DNA of 64,000 bases from Prosthecobacter gellanilyticus (GTDB lineage: Bacteria; Verrucomicrobiota; Verrucomicrobiia; Verrucomicrobiales; Verrucomicrobiaceae): NCBI RefSeq assembly GCF_007992435.1, contig NZ_BKAG01000002.1, forward strand, positions 186,001-250,000, read 5' to 3'. The notes under the pieces are model-generated. The model searched no databases, was not told the origin of the DNA, and saw nothing but the letters and a program-made list of their open reading frames with translations. Shown here piece by piece: positions 15,696 through 26,100 of this stretch. Within the stretch, counting starts at the first letter, position 1. Every line of letters begins with the position of its first letter. The position numbers were made by a program, and so were the translations under genes.

Positions 15696-16845
15696 TTATT
15701 CGTCGTCGTCAGCATCTGCTTCCCCGGCTTTCTTGCCGCGGAGCTTGGATTCGATGAAGGCATCAAGGTCGCCGTCCATGACACCGGAGATGTCGCTTGT
15801 CTTCTCACCCGTGCGGAGGTCTTTGACCATTTGGTAGGGCTGGAAAACGTAGCTGCGGATCTGGCTGCCCCAGCCGATGTCGGTCTTCTCGCCATACTGG
15901 CGGGCGACTTCGGCGGTGCGTTTGTCTTCCTCGATCTGGTAGAGCTTGGCCTTGAGCATCGCCATGGCTTTGGCGCGGTTCTTCGGCTGCGAGCGTTCCA
16001 CCTGACAGGCGACGATGACGCCGCTCGGCACGTGCGTAATACGAACTGCGGTTTCCACCTTGTTCACGTTCTGGCCGCCTTTGCCGCCCGCGCGATAGGT
16101 GTCCACCTTCAGATCGTCATCACGGATGTCGATGTTGATGTCCTCTTCGTTGTCAGGCGTGACGTCGATGGACGCAAAGGAGGTGTGGCGCTTCTTCGCC
16201 GCATCAAAGGGGGAGATGCGCACCAGACGATGCACGCCGCGCTCGCACTTCAGGAAGCCAAAGGCGTTCTCGCCCTGGATTTCCAGCGTGGCGGAGCGTG
16301 TGCCCACGTCATCACCTTCCTGATGGTCGATGATCTGCACCTTGCAGCCGTGGCGCTCGCACCAGCGGATGTACATGCGCATCAGCATGTCCGCCCAGTC
16401 ACAGGCCTCCGTGCCACCGGCACCAGAGTGAATGGTCATGAAGGCACTGCCGCGATCAAACGGGCCGGCGAGCAGGAGATCCAGCTCATAGGCTCCGATG
16501 GCTTTTTGAATGCCGTCGAACTCCACCTGCACCTCCTTGATGCTCTGCACATCGCCCTGCTCCTTCGCCAGCTCGATCAGCACGGGGAAGTCTTCCACGC
16601 GTGATTCGAGCCCGCCGAGAGGTTCGATTTGTTTTTTGATGACGTTCGCGCGGTCAATGACCTTCTTCGCGGCATTTTGACTGTCCCAGAATCCGGGAGC
16701 GGTCATCTTATGTTCCAGAGCATTGAGCTCTTCGGTCAGTTTCGGGACGTCAAAGATACCTCCGGAGCTCGATCAGGCGGCCTTTAAGGCTCGCCACGTC
16801 GAACGCCTGGAGGTCAGTCAGGACGGACTTTTGGTTCGTTTCCAT
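15696..16845 (-). CDS. prfB: Peptide chain release factor 2, expressed by programmed +1 frameshift
   Basis: The gene starts at the ATG at 16845 ([16 protein letters not shown]), runs 32 codons to an in-frame TGA at 16752-16750, then continues in the +1 frame (after Leu: [23 protein letters not shown]) to 15696. Including the shift the product is 382 residues. It contains the peptidyl-hydrolase GGQ motif ([14 protein letters not shown]) and the RF2 region around [13 protein letters not shown]2 ends translation at UGA and UAA, and the frameshift is its known autoregulation: low RF2 lets ribosomes slip past the UGA. Calling only the longest open frame would lose the N terminus and misplace the start at 16706. 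Confidence 0.96.
16749..16763 (-). promoter_or_regulatory. prfB: Programmed +1 frameshift site of prfB
   Basis: On the minus strand the sequence reads GGAGG (16763-16759), TAT, CTT, TGA, C. The Shine-Dalgarno-like GGAGG, the slippery CTT and the UGA followed by C are the canonical RF2 frameshift elements in the expected order. The peptide continues seamlessly in the +1 frame. Confidence 0.95.
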
Positions 16846-16912
16846 GGGACGTGCTGCCTAATTCACCGCACGCGGCGTTGCAAGTGGTATGGCGGGTTTT
16901 TGAAACCAGGCC

Positions 16913-18061
16913 TTACTGCCTCACGGCTGCACTCCACTCGTCGAGCTTCTGCTTCAGCAGTTCTTTGGTGGGCAGGTAGAGCTGATATTCCTTCGCGTGG
17001 ATGTTCGCGTCCTTCGGCAGAGTGAGCTCGACGACGGTCTTTTTGGCGGACTTGCAGATGACCAGGCCGATGGTCGCATTCTCCTCAGGCAGCTTCACCT
17101 CGCGGTCATAGTAGTTCACATACATTTGCATCTGCCCGAGGTCCTGGTGGGTTAGTTTGTCGAGTTTCAGGTCGATGAGAATGTAGCAACGCAGCAGACG
17201 GTTGTAGAAGACGAGATCTACGAAGTAGTGGTCTTCATCAAAGGTGAAGCGCTTCTGGCGGGCCTCGAAGAGGAATCCTTTGCCAAGCTCGAGAAGGAAA
17301 TGTTCCAGGCGGTCAATGATGGCCTGCTCAAGATCACTTTCCGAGTAGCTGGCCTTCTCATCCAGTCCGAGAAACTCCAGTACCAGCGGTTCCTTCAGCA
17401 TGTCCTCAGGCCGCTGCATCACCTGGCCTTCCTTCGCCAGTTTGCGGATGCCTTCCTTGTCTCTGCTGAGAGCGAGTCGTTCGTAAAGGCAGGAAGCTTT
17501 CTGGCGTTTGAGCTCACGGACATCCCAGCCAGCCTGTGCCGATTCGATCTCGTAGAAGCTGCGTTCGTCGGGATCTTTGATGGTGAGGAGCGCAACGTAG
17601 TGCGACCAGCTCAGAGTGAAGGGATTTCCAGATTTCCGAGTCAGCGATTCGGAAATCTTTGTGGGGACCAATTTCCGAGACGGCGTCTCGGAAATCTCTA
17701 CAGTGGCTGACTGGAAAATCTGGATTCGCTCCTGCCATATGAGGAAAAACCTTCTCATGTTGGACAGATTATCCTCCGAAAACCCTCGCCCAAACTCCTC
17801 CGTCAATCGCGCCGAAAGCTCCTTCAGCAGCTCGGTTCCATAAGCTGCCCGCTTGGCCCCCTTCTGCTCATGTTCCACAATTCGGCGGCCGATTTCGAAA
17901 TTCGTCATCACCTGGAGAGTATCCACGACAGTGGCGACACTTCGCCGGGCACCCTGGATGAGCTGGCGGACCTCAGTGAGAAGACCGGTGAGGCTCCCAG
18001 CCTTGCTTGAGGTGGAGGGCGTGGGACGTTGGGGGGCAGGCTTCGCTTTCGGCTTCTTCAT
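16913..18061 (-). CDS. YhcG/DUF1016-family PDDEXK nuclease-domain protein
   Basis: 382 residues. The basic N-terminal tail is followed by the DUF1016 N-terminal helical domain (LLTEVRQLIQGARRSVATVV through RLTEEFGRGFSEDNLSNMRRFFLIW). Residues 114-146 form a low-complexity insert, then comes the nuclease domain with LSWSHYVALL and the PDDEXK-like core YFVDLVFYNRLLRCYILIDLK. Family members are often in defence or mobile islands, but biochemical roles are poorly defined. Here it stands between prfB and trpC without an obvious partner such as restriction or toxin genes. The insert is encoded by DNA palindromes (17623-17720), listed separately. Confidence 0.85.
   Translation of the reverse strand: MKKPKAKPAPQRPTPSTSSKAGSLTGLLTEVRQLIQGARRSVATVVDTLQVMTNFEIGRRIVEHEQKGAKRAAYGTELLKELSARLTEEFGRGFSEDNLSNMRRFFLIWQERIQIFQSATVEISETPSRKLVPTKISESLTRKSGNPFTLSWSHYVALLTIKDPDERSFYEIESAQAGWDVRELKRQKASCLYERLALSRDKEGIRKLAKEGQVMQRPEDMLKEPLVLEFLGLDEKASYSESDLEQAIIDRLEHFLLELGKGFLFEARQKRFTFDEDHYFVDLVFYNRLLRCYILIDLKLDKLTHQDLGQMQMYVNYYDREVKLPEENATIGLVICKSAKKTVVELTLPKDANIHAKEYQLYLPTKELLKQKLDEWSAAVRQ
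17623..17720. repeat. Palindrome cluster inside the YhcG-family gene
   Basis: Two hairpins lie within the coding sequence. GATTTCCGA (17631-17639) pairs with TCGGAAATC (17649-17657), and ATTTCCGAGA (17671-17680) pairs with TCTCGGAAAT (17686-17695). Flanking GATTTCCAG (17623-17631) and the near-complement CTGGAAAATC (17711-17720) add an outer pair. All share the unit ATTTCC. They encode the variable linker of the protein, read through in frame. Confidence 0.85.
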
Positions 18062-18222
18062 GATTCAGGTTCAGGCATCGCTCCGAGTGATTTTTATAGG
18101 TCAATGTACGGTAGGCTGTGGGCGCTTAGCAGGCTGTGGCTCAACCCTGCGATGCCACAGGTGACGAAACACCCCGCTCTTTATCTTGCACCACGGCCCG
18201 CGCTTCCCATTGTCCGCGCCCC

Positions 18223-19032
18223 ATGAACAAGCTGGACGAAATCATCGCTCATAAGCGCACGGAGGTGGAGAAGCTGCTGCCTCGTGTGGAGAAATTGCGT
18301 GCCGCGGCGACGCTGCGGGATGACTTCCGCTCGCTGGCGGATGCGCTGCGTGCTGACCCGACCCGCCTCGGCATGATCGCCGAGGTCAAGCGCGCCTCGC
18401 CCTCCGCAGGCACTATTTCGGCGGACTTTGATCCGCTCACCATCGCCCGCGGTTATGAAAAAGCCGGTGCGAGCGCGCTGTCCGTGCTTACGGACGAAAA
18501 GTATTTCCAGGGACATCTGAACTACCTCACGCTGATCCGCGAGCAGGTGGACATACCGTGCCTGCGCAAAGACTTCATCATTCATGAGGCGCAGATCTAT
18601 GAAGCCGTCGTGGCGGGAGCGGATGCCATTCTGCTCATCGTGGCCGCTTTGGACCAGAAGACGCTGGTGCATCTGCTGGATGTGGCGCACACCTTCCAGA
18701 TGGATGTGCTGGTGGAGGTGCATGACCTGCCGGAACTGGAGCGCGCGCTGGACACGGACGCTCGCATCATCGGCGTGAACAATCGCAACCTGAAGCACTT
18801 CACGGTGGATCTGGGCACGACCGAAGCGATCGCTGAAGAGGTGCCGGATGACATCATCCTGGTGGCGGAGAGCGGTATCAAAACGGTGTCGGACGCCGAA
18901 AGACTGGCTCTTTGTGGTGCTGATGCGTTGCTTGTCGGGGAAACTTTGATGCGCAGTCCGAATATCATGCACGACCTTCCGGCGTTGCGGGTGTTTAAGC
19001 CGCAGGTCGATCCAGCTGATTTCACGGAATGA
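18223..19032 (+). CDS. trpC: Indole-3-glycerol phosphate synthase
   Basis: 269 residues from ATG 18223, matching the family (MNKLDEIIAHKRTEVEKLLP). It is a TIM barrel with MIAEVKRASPSAGTI (the EVKRASPS strand), LSVLTDEKYFQGHLNYL, IPCLRKDFIIHEAQIYEA, IIGVNNRNL, ILVAESGIKTVSDAERL and ALLVGETLM, all conserved substrate or phosphate sites. It closes the indole ring in tryptophan synthesis. No other trp gene is adjacent. The stop overlaps the menD start by four bases (ATGA), so the two are translated together; both pathways draw on chorismate. Confidence 0.96.
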   Translation: MNKLDEIIAHKRTEVEKLLPRVEKLRAAATLRDDFRSLADALRADPTRLGMIAEVKRASPSAGTISADFDPLTIARGYEKAGASALSVLTDEKYFQGHLNYLTLIREQVDIPCLRKDFIIHEAQIYEAVVAGADAILLIVAALDQKTLVHLLDVAHTFQMDVLVEVHDLPELERALDTDARIIGVNNRNLKHFTVDLGTTEAIAEEVPDDIILVAESGIKTVSDAERLALCGADALLVGETLMRSPNIMHDLPALRVFKPQVDPADFTE

Positions 19033-20576
19033 AAAGCCTCCTCATCCGCTCCACGCTGACCGCCCTGGCCCGGCTCGGAGTGGCCGAGGTATGTGTGGCG
19101 GCTGGTGCGCGCAATGCGCCGCTGATTACCGGTCTCATGGCCAGTGACGGCATCAAGATCTGGAGTTTTTTTGAGGAGCGCAGCGCAGCCTTCTTCGCGC
19201 TCGGTCGCATGATGGTAGACCGCATGCCAGTGGCAGTGCTGACGACTTCTGGAACGGCGGCGGCCGAGCTGCTGCCTGCCGTGATCGAGGCCCACTATCA
19301 AGGTTTGCCGCTGGTGCTGGTCACAGCAGACCGGCCGAAGCGTTTTCGCGGGACCGGCGCGCCACAAGCCATCGAGCAAAAGGATCTCTTTGGCGACTAT
19401 GTGAGCGCCTGCATTGACGTGGAGGAGGGGACCAGCATCTCCTGGCCGACCCGGCTGACGGACAAGCCGCTGCACATCAACATCTGCCTGGATGAGCCGC
19501 TGGATGCGGAACGCAGCGGGATCGATTTCCTGAAGCATCATCCCCAAAAGCCGCTGAAGCCTGCCAAGGCCGCGCCCTTTATCCTTTCTGGCTCGCCTAC
19601 GGTGGTGATCGCCTGCGGCCTGCATCCGCATGAGGCCCGCGAGGCCGCGCCGATTCTCAAGGAACTTGGTCTGCCCATCGTCGCGGAGGCCACTTCAAAC
19701 CTGTGGGGGGAGTCGCCTGATCGTCCGAGCCTGGATGAGCTTCTTCTGCCCGCTGCCGAGGACACTTTTAACTCGCTGGAGATCGGTCAGGTCATTCGTA
19801 TTGGCGGCATCCCTTCCTCCCGCTGGTGGCGTGATCTGGAGAGCAAACCCTTTGTGTGGGTGACGAATGTCTCGCGCCTTCAGTTTCCAGGCCTGGCACG
19901 CAAGCAGCATGTGCAGACGCTGCCCTGGCATGCTCTCAGCGATTTCGCTTCCTTGAGTCTCGTGCCAGCATCCATTCATCCGGGCAAAAGTCATCTCGAG
20001 GAGGAGATCACCAAGCGGCCGCTGTGTGAGCCCGCCTGGATGCGCCACATCATGCGTCTGGTGACCGAGGGAGATCGTGTGTTCATCGGCAACAGCCTGC
20101 CAATCCGCGAGATGAACATGGCGCTGGATTCACCACCTCCGGGCGTGGAGTTTTATGCGAACCGCGGTGCCAATGGCATCGACGGCATTGTCTCCACCTG
20201 GCTGGGGGCGAGTGCGAGCTCGCGCAGTTCCTGGCTGATCGTGGGTGATCTGAGCGCCATGTATGATCTCTCCGCGCCCTGGATCATGCCGCAGCTTCCG
20301 CAGGGCAACCGCCGTCTTGTGATCATCAACAACCAGGGTGGCAAGATCTTCTCGCATGTGAAGAGTCTGCAAGGCCTGCCGGAGGAGGTCCGGCACGTCA
20401 TCGAGAACAACCACCGCGTGAGCTTTGAGCCCTGGGCCGCGATGTGGGGCCTCTCCTATGTGCGCGCCACACTACCACAGGATCTCCACGATCTGCCCGA
20501 TGGCGCGGTGATGATCGAGGTCATCCCCGATGCAAGGCAGACGGAGACTTTCTATCAGGCGATGGAAGGAAGCTGA
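19029..20576 (+). CDS. menD: 2-succinyl-5-enolpyruvyl-6-hydroxy-3-cyclohexene-1-carboxylate synthase
   Basis: 515 residues, slightly shorter than E. coli MenD (556). It has the thiamine diphosphate enzyme layout: an N-terminal domain with EVCVAAGARNAPL, FFEERSAAFFALGRM (catalytic Glu region) and VLTTSGTAAAELLPAVIEA, a middle domain, and the C-terminal cofactor domain with FYANRGANGIDGIVSTWLGA and SWLIVGDLSAMYDL (GDLS). It joins isochorismate with 2-oxoglutarate in menaquinone synthesis. The start overlaps trpC by four bases. No other men genes are visible, so the rest of the pathway must lie elsewhere. Confidence 0.94.
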   Translation: MKSLLIRSTLTALARLGVAEVCVAAGARNAPLITGLMASDGIKIWSFFEERSAAFFALGRMMVDRMPVAVLTTSGTAAAELLPAVIEAHYQGLPLVLVTADRPKRFRGTGAPQAIEQKDLFGDYVSACIDVEEGTSISWPTRLTDKPLHINICLDEPLDAERSGIDFLKHHPQKPLKPAKAAPFILSGSPTVVIACGLHPHEAREAAPILKELGLPIVAEATSNLWGESPDRPSLDELLLPAAEDTFNSLEIGQVIRIGGIPSSRWWRDLESKPFVWVTNVSRLQFPGLARKQHVQTLPWHALSDFASLSLVPASIHPGKSHLEEEITKRPLCEPAWMRHIMRLVTEGDRVFIGNSLPIREMNMALDSPPPGVEFYANRGANGIDGIVSTWLGASASSRSSWLIVGDLSAMYDLSAPWIMPQLPQGNRRLVIINNQGGKIFSHVKSLQGLPEEVRHVIENNHRVSFEPWAAMWGLSYVRATLPQDLHDLPDGAVMIEVIPDARQTETFYQAMEGS

Positions 20577-20583
20577 GGCGGGG

Positions 20584-23034
20584 TCACTTCGCCTCACGGA
20601 GTCGAATGTAGGCGATGTGAACGAATTTGTCGTTGCCGGGAAGTTTGCGAACACCGAGACAACGTATTTCGTTAGGTTGAAACTTGGGGAGTTCCATCTT
20701 CCATTCGCTGAAGAGATGTTTCGCACCCGGGTAGTCTTCATGTCCAGTCGCGGCGATCTTGAGCGTGTCTGGCAAGGTTGGCTCCACAGGTTTGGCGATG
20801 GAGTGCTGCAGGTCGACAATGAGCGTTCCTTCACCAAAGCCCTCCAGGATCTGATGTGCTTCCATGCTCGTGCCCACCGGCAGGGTTTCCAAGGCTGTCG
20901 GCCTCATGCGACCGGGAGTTTCCTTCTCTGGAGGATCAAACTCGGTGGCTGTCATTTGCTCCTCTACCAGCCGGATCCGGCCCTCCGCTCCTGGTCGCTG
21001 GCGCTGAAACATGTGGCCGCTCAGTTTCGCGCGACCGCCATTGAGTTCTCGGGCTGTAAGTGCCGCAAATTCTGCCGGCTTGAGAGCCTGCCAGACGTCA
21101 GCGTCTGACTCGGGAACCTCAAAGATCAAGGCCTCTATTTCCTGATGAACCAGCGAGGGATCCTGCGCTGGTCTTGCACCACTGCCTTGATGCGAGAAGA
21201 TCAGCAGCGTCTCGCCAGCAGGCATGCCCGGTGCTGCAAGGATGACTGGCACGGCTGCCGCGCTGCACAGATAAGTGCCGCTCTTGCTGGGCACGGCAGG
21301 TTCCGAGCGGATGAAGCGACGGCTGGGCTCCCACATGATGGCTTCCGGCACATCCAGGGCCAGCTTCCACTCCATGCGGCCGGGCGGGGCCAGATCCTGC
21401 TCCAGGGCGAATTGGTCACCATCACTCTGCACCATCGTGCCGATTTCCATCTCATTCCATGCGGAAGGAATACTGGGCATCTCCGTGGGGTAGACATGCT
21501 CGCGTGTGCTTCTGACCTCATGTTGATGGCCTTCGATCGCGTAGCCATGACTGGTGGAAAGCCGCACCTGGGCAGTCCTTGCTTTGACACGCTGGATGAG
21601 CTGACGCAGCAGCGCACTGTCATCCTGACCGCCACGCTTCTCCAGCAGCGCCAGTGCGTCTCGCGAGTCCAGGCTGATGCCAATGAGTAATCGCGACGAT
21701 GAGATATCAGCGGCAGCCTTGGCTGGCGTGGCTTCCGCCTGATCCTGGCGGCGGGCCACGATGACATCCAGCCAGCGGCCTTCACAAGCAGCCCCCCAGA
21801 CTTGGTCCGCAGGTGGCAGCATCGCCACCACACGGGGCGTGTTGTCAGGAAGACTCAAATCGGTCATCACCATCTGTCCGAAGCGGTCATACCAGTCCAT
21901 GAAGCCCGTGATGGCCTTGCCTGTGGGCTTGTAGTTCCGGTCACTCACATGAAGCCATGATGTCGGCCAGCTCACGGCCAGAGGGCCGGGCGTGTGGATG
22001 TGGCTGTGCCAGGAAATGATGGCAGGCACGCGTGCGCGCACGGGACCGGTGGAGAAGGGATCGAGAGGATCTTTTTTGTCCGCGTGGTCTTCCATGAGGT
22101 TGAGGTTCGGATCGGCATGGAAATCCAGCTTAGTTCCTTCCAGCACGGGCTCAAAGGAGGCTGGAAGCTGATAGAGGAGGTCATATTCGGGATTCATCTC
22201 GCTGGGGAGATGGTGTTCCGTGCCTGCCTGCAGGCTGCCCGTCAGCCTTCGGCCGGCGAGGGTGGAGACTTCTGACACGATGCTCGCTCGCCCAGCCGTT
22301 CGTGCTTTCTCCAGGTGTTCGATGATGGCCGCGTCATTTGCGGGGTTTGCCAGCAACAGTTCGACCATTTCCAACTCCGGCACGCGGTAGATAGTCTGCG
22401 TGAGCTCATGCAAGGGGGCTTTCGGACCTTTGTCGCAATGGAAAAAGACCACTAATCTTGTGCCTGGGCTGTCCTCCAATGGGAAGCTGGCGATGGCGCG
22501 TTCCGTTTGATCAGGCGGCAGCTCACCTTTCCAGTGCAGACGATGAAGGCGCGGCAACGTGACCGTGTGCTTGTCACGTTCAGCCCCCTTGGCCGCCGTC
22601 GCATACTGATAAGCCCGGCTGTCTGGCGCGGCGATGTCATGCGTGATCTCGATATCCAGCAGCTCCTCTGTGCCATCAGATGCAAACGCCCCTGGCTGCA
22701 CCATCACCTGCGTGCCGATCCACTCTAGATCGGTTTTCCTGGCGATGACCTTGTTGCTGTCGTCCGCATAATCCCAATGTTGCACCACAGGTTGTTCTTT
22801 GCCGCTGCGGAGCAGCAGCTTGCTTTCCTGAGCCGTGCCTCCGTGGAGTTCGATGACAGTTTGAGCCTTCAAGCGATCCCGAAGAGTCTCGGCAGGGCCT
22901 TGGCTAGATTCGCGCCGCCAGTCCTCTTCTTGCACGGTCGCAATCCGCACGGTCACTGCTGGTTGTCCCATGCTTTGCAGGCAGAGGCCGAGAAACAGAC
23001 ACACCAAGACACCGAACGGATTTTTGGGGGGCAT
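20584..23034 (-). CDS. Large exported repeat protein of unknown function (four secretin-like beta repeats)
   Basis: 816 residues with a signal peptide (about 1-24, LVCLFLGLCLQSMGQP). No known enzymatic motif is seen. By eye four related segments appear, each with a Gly-Thr turn, a hydrophobic strand and a later run of alternating hydrophobics: WIGTQVMV (about 105), LEGTKLDF (about 301), EIGTMVQS (about 530) and PVGTSMEA (about 721). The last three read similarly to the beta-hairpin stretch G-T-hydrophobic of secretin core domains, for example LIVDLQHSIAKPVEP. This resemblance is an eye judgement. The protein may sit in the periplasm or outer membrane. It lies downstream of the PSCyt gene but that gene has its own terminator, so separate transcription is likely. 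Confidence 0.7.
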   Translation of the reverse strand: MPPKNPFGVLVCLFLGLCLQSMGQPAVTVRIATVQEEDWRRESSQGPAETLRDRLKAQTVIELHGGTAQESKLLLRSGKEQPVVQHWDYADDSNKVIARKTDLEWIGTQVMVQPGAFASDGTEELLDIEITHDIAAPDSRAYQYATAAKGAERDKHTVTLPRLHRLHWKGELPPDQTERAIASFPLEDSPGTRLVVFFHCDKGPKAPLHELTQTIYRVPELEMVELLLANPANDAAIIEHLEKARTAGRASIVSEVSTLAGRRLTGSLQAGTEHHLPSEMNPEYDLLYQLPASFEPVLEGTKLDFHADPNLNLMEDHADKKDPLDPFSTGPVRARVPAIISWHSHIHTPGPLAVSWPTSWLHVSDRNYKPTGKAITGFMDWYDRFGQMVMTDLSLPDNTPRVVAMLPPADQVWGAACEGRWLDVIVARRQDQAEATPAKAAADISSSRLLIGISLDSRDALALLEKRGGQDDSALLRQLIQRVKARTAQVRLSTSHGYAIEGHQHEVRSTREHVYPTEMPSIPSAWNEMEIGTMVQSDGDQFALEQDLAPPGRMEWKLALDVPEAIMWEPSRRFIRSEPAVPSKSGTYLCSAAAVPVILAAPGMPAGETLLIFSHQGSGARPAQDPSLVHQEIEALIFEVPESDADVWQALKPAEFAALTARELNGGRAKLSGHMFQRQRPGAEGRIRLVEEQMTATEFDPPEKETPGRMRPTALETLPVGTSMEAHQILEGFGEGTLIVDLQHSIAKPVEPTLPDTLKIAATGHEDYPGAKHLFSEWKMELPKFQPNEIRCLGVRKLPGNDKFVHIAYIRLREAK

Positions 23035-23088
23035 GCCCGGCGTTGTATCTTAGGCGCCGGGCCGAGGGCAATCTTAAATAGGTGACAT

Positions 23089-23123
23089 AAAAAAGGGCGA
23101 GGCGGTATGAACCGGCCTCGCCC
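23089..23123 (-). terminator. Rho-independent terminator of the PSCyt/DUF1553 gene
   Basis: Stem GGGCGAGGC (23095-23103) with GCCTCGCCC (23115-23123), extended by an imperfect inner CGG/CCG pairing. The minus strand continues into a run of T (A run 23089-23094). It is 34 bases after the stop of the gene ending at 23157. Confidence 0.86.
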
Positions 23124-23156
23124 TGGGTATTCCGGGGGGGGGATTGAAGGAGCTGA

Positions 23157-26100
23157 TTACGGGCTGAAGGCCCACTCGGGGGCGTTCAGGATGGCCCAGA
23201 GCACGTCTTCCATGCGGCCGCGCCATTGGGCGTTCAGCTTCTGGGTCGGAGGCTCGCCACGGCGGGAGGCTTTCTCCTGCTCCAGACGCACGGTGGTAGC
23301 TTCGCCATCTAGATGGTTAGACCAGCTCACGTATTTTTCCGGGGCGCGGGTGGTAGGTACGGAGGCATTGATCTCGGACGCTGGGATGATACGATGCTCA
23401 AAGCCTTCACTGAGATGCTTGGTGTAGAGTTCGCGCTCCTGGGCGGTGGGCTTGCGGGTGAGCAGTTTCAAGAAGAGCTGGTCAAGGAAGGCGTCGAATG
23501 ACTGCTCTTGAAGGGCAAGCTGCGTGATGCCGTGGTCATCGCTCATGCGAGTGAGCCAGACGCCGACGGTGCCATTGCTGAGGATGGCAGGCTGAAGCAC
23601 GTTCGGATCGTTGTCGCGCTTGCTGATCGGATCCTGCCGGGAACCGCGCCAGCCGAAGGCGCCGAGCACGTCCGTCACGGCCTGGATGCGTGGAAGAGCG
23701 AGGCTGGGGCGGTCGCGCTCATTGCTGGTGCTGGTGAGCATCCAGGAGCGGTAAGGCTTGCCGAGCGTGATGCTGTTCTTCAGGTCGCGCTGGTTGTCGA
23801 TGTCCAGGCAGACTTCCTCGGTGCGGAAGGGCTTGCCAGTGGCGGCGAAGAGGCTGTCCACGATCTGCTCGGCATAAAGACGGCGCGGGGCAGGGGAGGT
23901 GTAGAGCGGGCTGGTCTGCTTCAGCGTGCTGTCGGTGGAGCGCTGATAGGCCTGGCTGTTCAGAATGAGACGTGCCAGGGCCTTCACATCATAACCACTG
24001 CTCACCAGCTGACGGCCAAGCCACTTCACCAGCTCTGGATGCGTGGGCTTGCCCTTCTCCCAGTCTTCCACAGGCTCCACGATGCCGCGGCCCATGAAGC
24101 GTGCCCACACGCGGTTCGCGATGACCTGGGCAAAACGCTCGTTCTGCGGTGCGGTGATCATTGCAGCGAGCACATCGCGGCTGTCTTTGGAGTCTTCCGC
24201 GAGCGCAGCGGCGGATTCATCGCAGAATTCGACGAAGGGCCACTTCGGCTGCACCTTGGTGCCGGGCTGGAGGGTGACCTGGATCAGAGGTTTGCGGCCA
24301 CCAGCATGGATCTTGTCCATCGGCACGCTGCTGGTCTTGGGTACAGCGATCTCCTTCTGGCCGAGCATGGCGGCGAGCTCAAAGAGATCCTGCTGCAGCG
24401 ACTTATGAGTCGGTGAGTCATGGCAGCGGGCGCACTTCATCTCCACACCGAGGAAGGCGGTGCTGACGATGGTGCCCTTGGCAGCCATGGGCACGTCATT
24501 CTGTGAGGCGAGGCCGAAACCTGCGGGGCCACCGAGACGCTCGCTTCCCTTCATGCGCAGAAGCTCGGTCACGAAGAGGTCCATGGGCTTGTTGTCCTTC
24601 AAAGATTCATAGATCCACCAGCGAAAGGGGCCGGTGTTGTTCAGCGTGGGATTGAGCATGTTCGGATTTTCCGCCAGCACATCCTGCCAGTAGCCCATCC
24701 AGTTGTCCGCCCAGCGTGAGTCAGCGAGCAGGCGATCAATAGCAGCCTTGCGATCCGGGTTCTTCTGGAAGGCTTCGATCTCCTCCAGAGAAGGCACCAC
24801 GCCGAGGGTATCGAGAGTCGCACGACGCAGGAAGGTGAGGTCATCCGTCAACGGGGTGAGCGTGAGATGATCCGCCTGGATCTCGGGCCAGTTGGCACCT
24901 TCTTTGACCCAAGTCGTGAGCAAGGTGATCTCATCTTTGGTTAGTGGTTTGCCCTTCGGAGGCATGATGGAGTCTTCATCATCCGTCATGATCCGGGCGA
25001 TGAGGGCGCTGTGGTCCGGCTTGCCAGGATCGATGGCCGCGCCATCGGATTTGCCGCCTTTCAGTGCATCCGCGAAGGAGTCGAGACGCAGGCCGCCTTT
25101 GGCCTTGGTCCCGCGATGGCACTCCGTGCACTTGGCTTCGAGGAGAGGCTGGATCTGCTTAAAATAGTCCACGCTGCCCTTCTTCGCGCTCTGGGCGCTG
25201 ACACTGGCAATCTTCGCGCCGATGAAGCGGTCGATCTCATTGTTCACCGGGAAATCGGCGGCGACTTCTGGCACGGCCATAGGCTCGGCCTTGGCCAGCC
25301 ATGTCTTGGCGGCTTCGCGGCGCTTGTTCCAATAGGTGTTAGACTTCGCACGCAGCTCGGCTCGCTTTTTGATGTTCATCGCCTCATAGACAGGAGCGCG
25401 CTCTTTCTCATAGGCAGCCCAGCCAGCATCATTGTAGGCCACTTCACGTTTGCCGGGAGTGATGAGGCTCCAGGTCTCCGTGCCTTCTTTCGACCAGGCG
25501 ACGACGGTTTCACCAAGCTCCGGACGGCGCACGCTTTTGCCGGTGTAGCTGCCCACGAGGGTCTCGAGCACGATGAACTGCGGCTTGCCGGTGCCTTCGA
25601 TCTCGCACCACGATTCGCGGTTGCCGGGAGGCGCGAAACGGAAATCAGGGCCGAGGTCGAGGTAACCTTTCTGATCGGCCACGAGGTGGTGACCATCACT
25701 GTCATTCGGCGGGAAAGGCGTGTTCAGGATGGTCTTGCCATCGATGTAGAGGTTCGTGGCTCCGCGAGCACGCAGCAGGAGGCGGTGCTTGCCTTTCGGG
25801 AAGGTCACGCTGGCGGCGGCGCGCAGCAGGAAGGGCACATGACGCTCACCACGGATGCCCGTCTCCACATACTTCTGCGGCACGTCAAAGAAGCCGAAGA
25901 CGTCTTCGGTGTAGGTTTCAGCGACCTTGGGATCTTCGCTCGGCCAGGAGTTTGCATCCGGCATGCCTTCCTCGGCCAATTGCACCAGCACTCGACCCGC
26001 TGGCACCTGCTTCTTGGTGATGGCAGGTGGCGGCGGCACAAAGCGATAGGCGGATTTCAGCGCTTCGACATCGATGGGGCCGCGGTAGATCGTGAGATCA

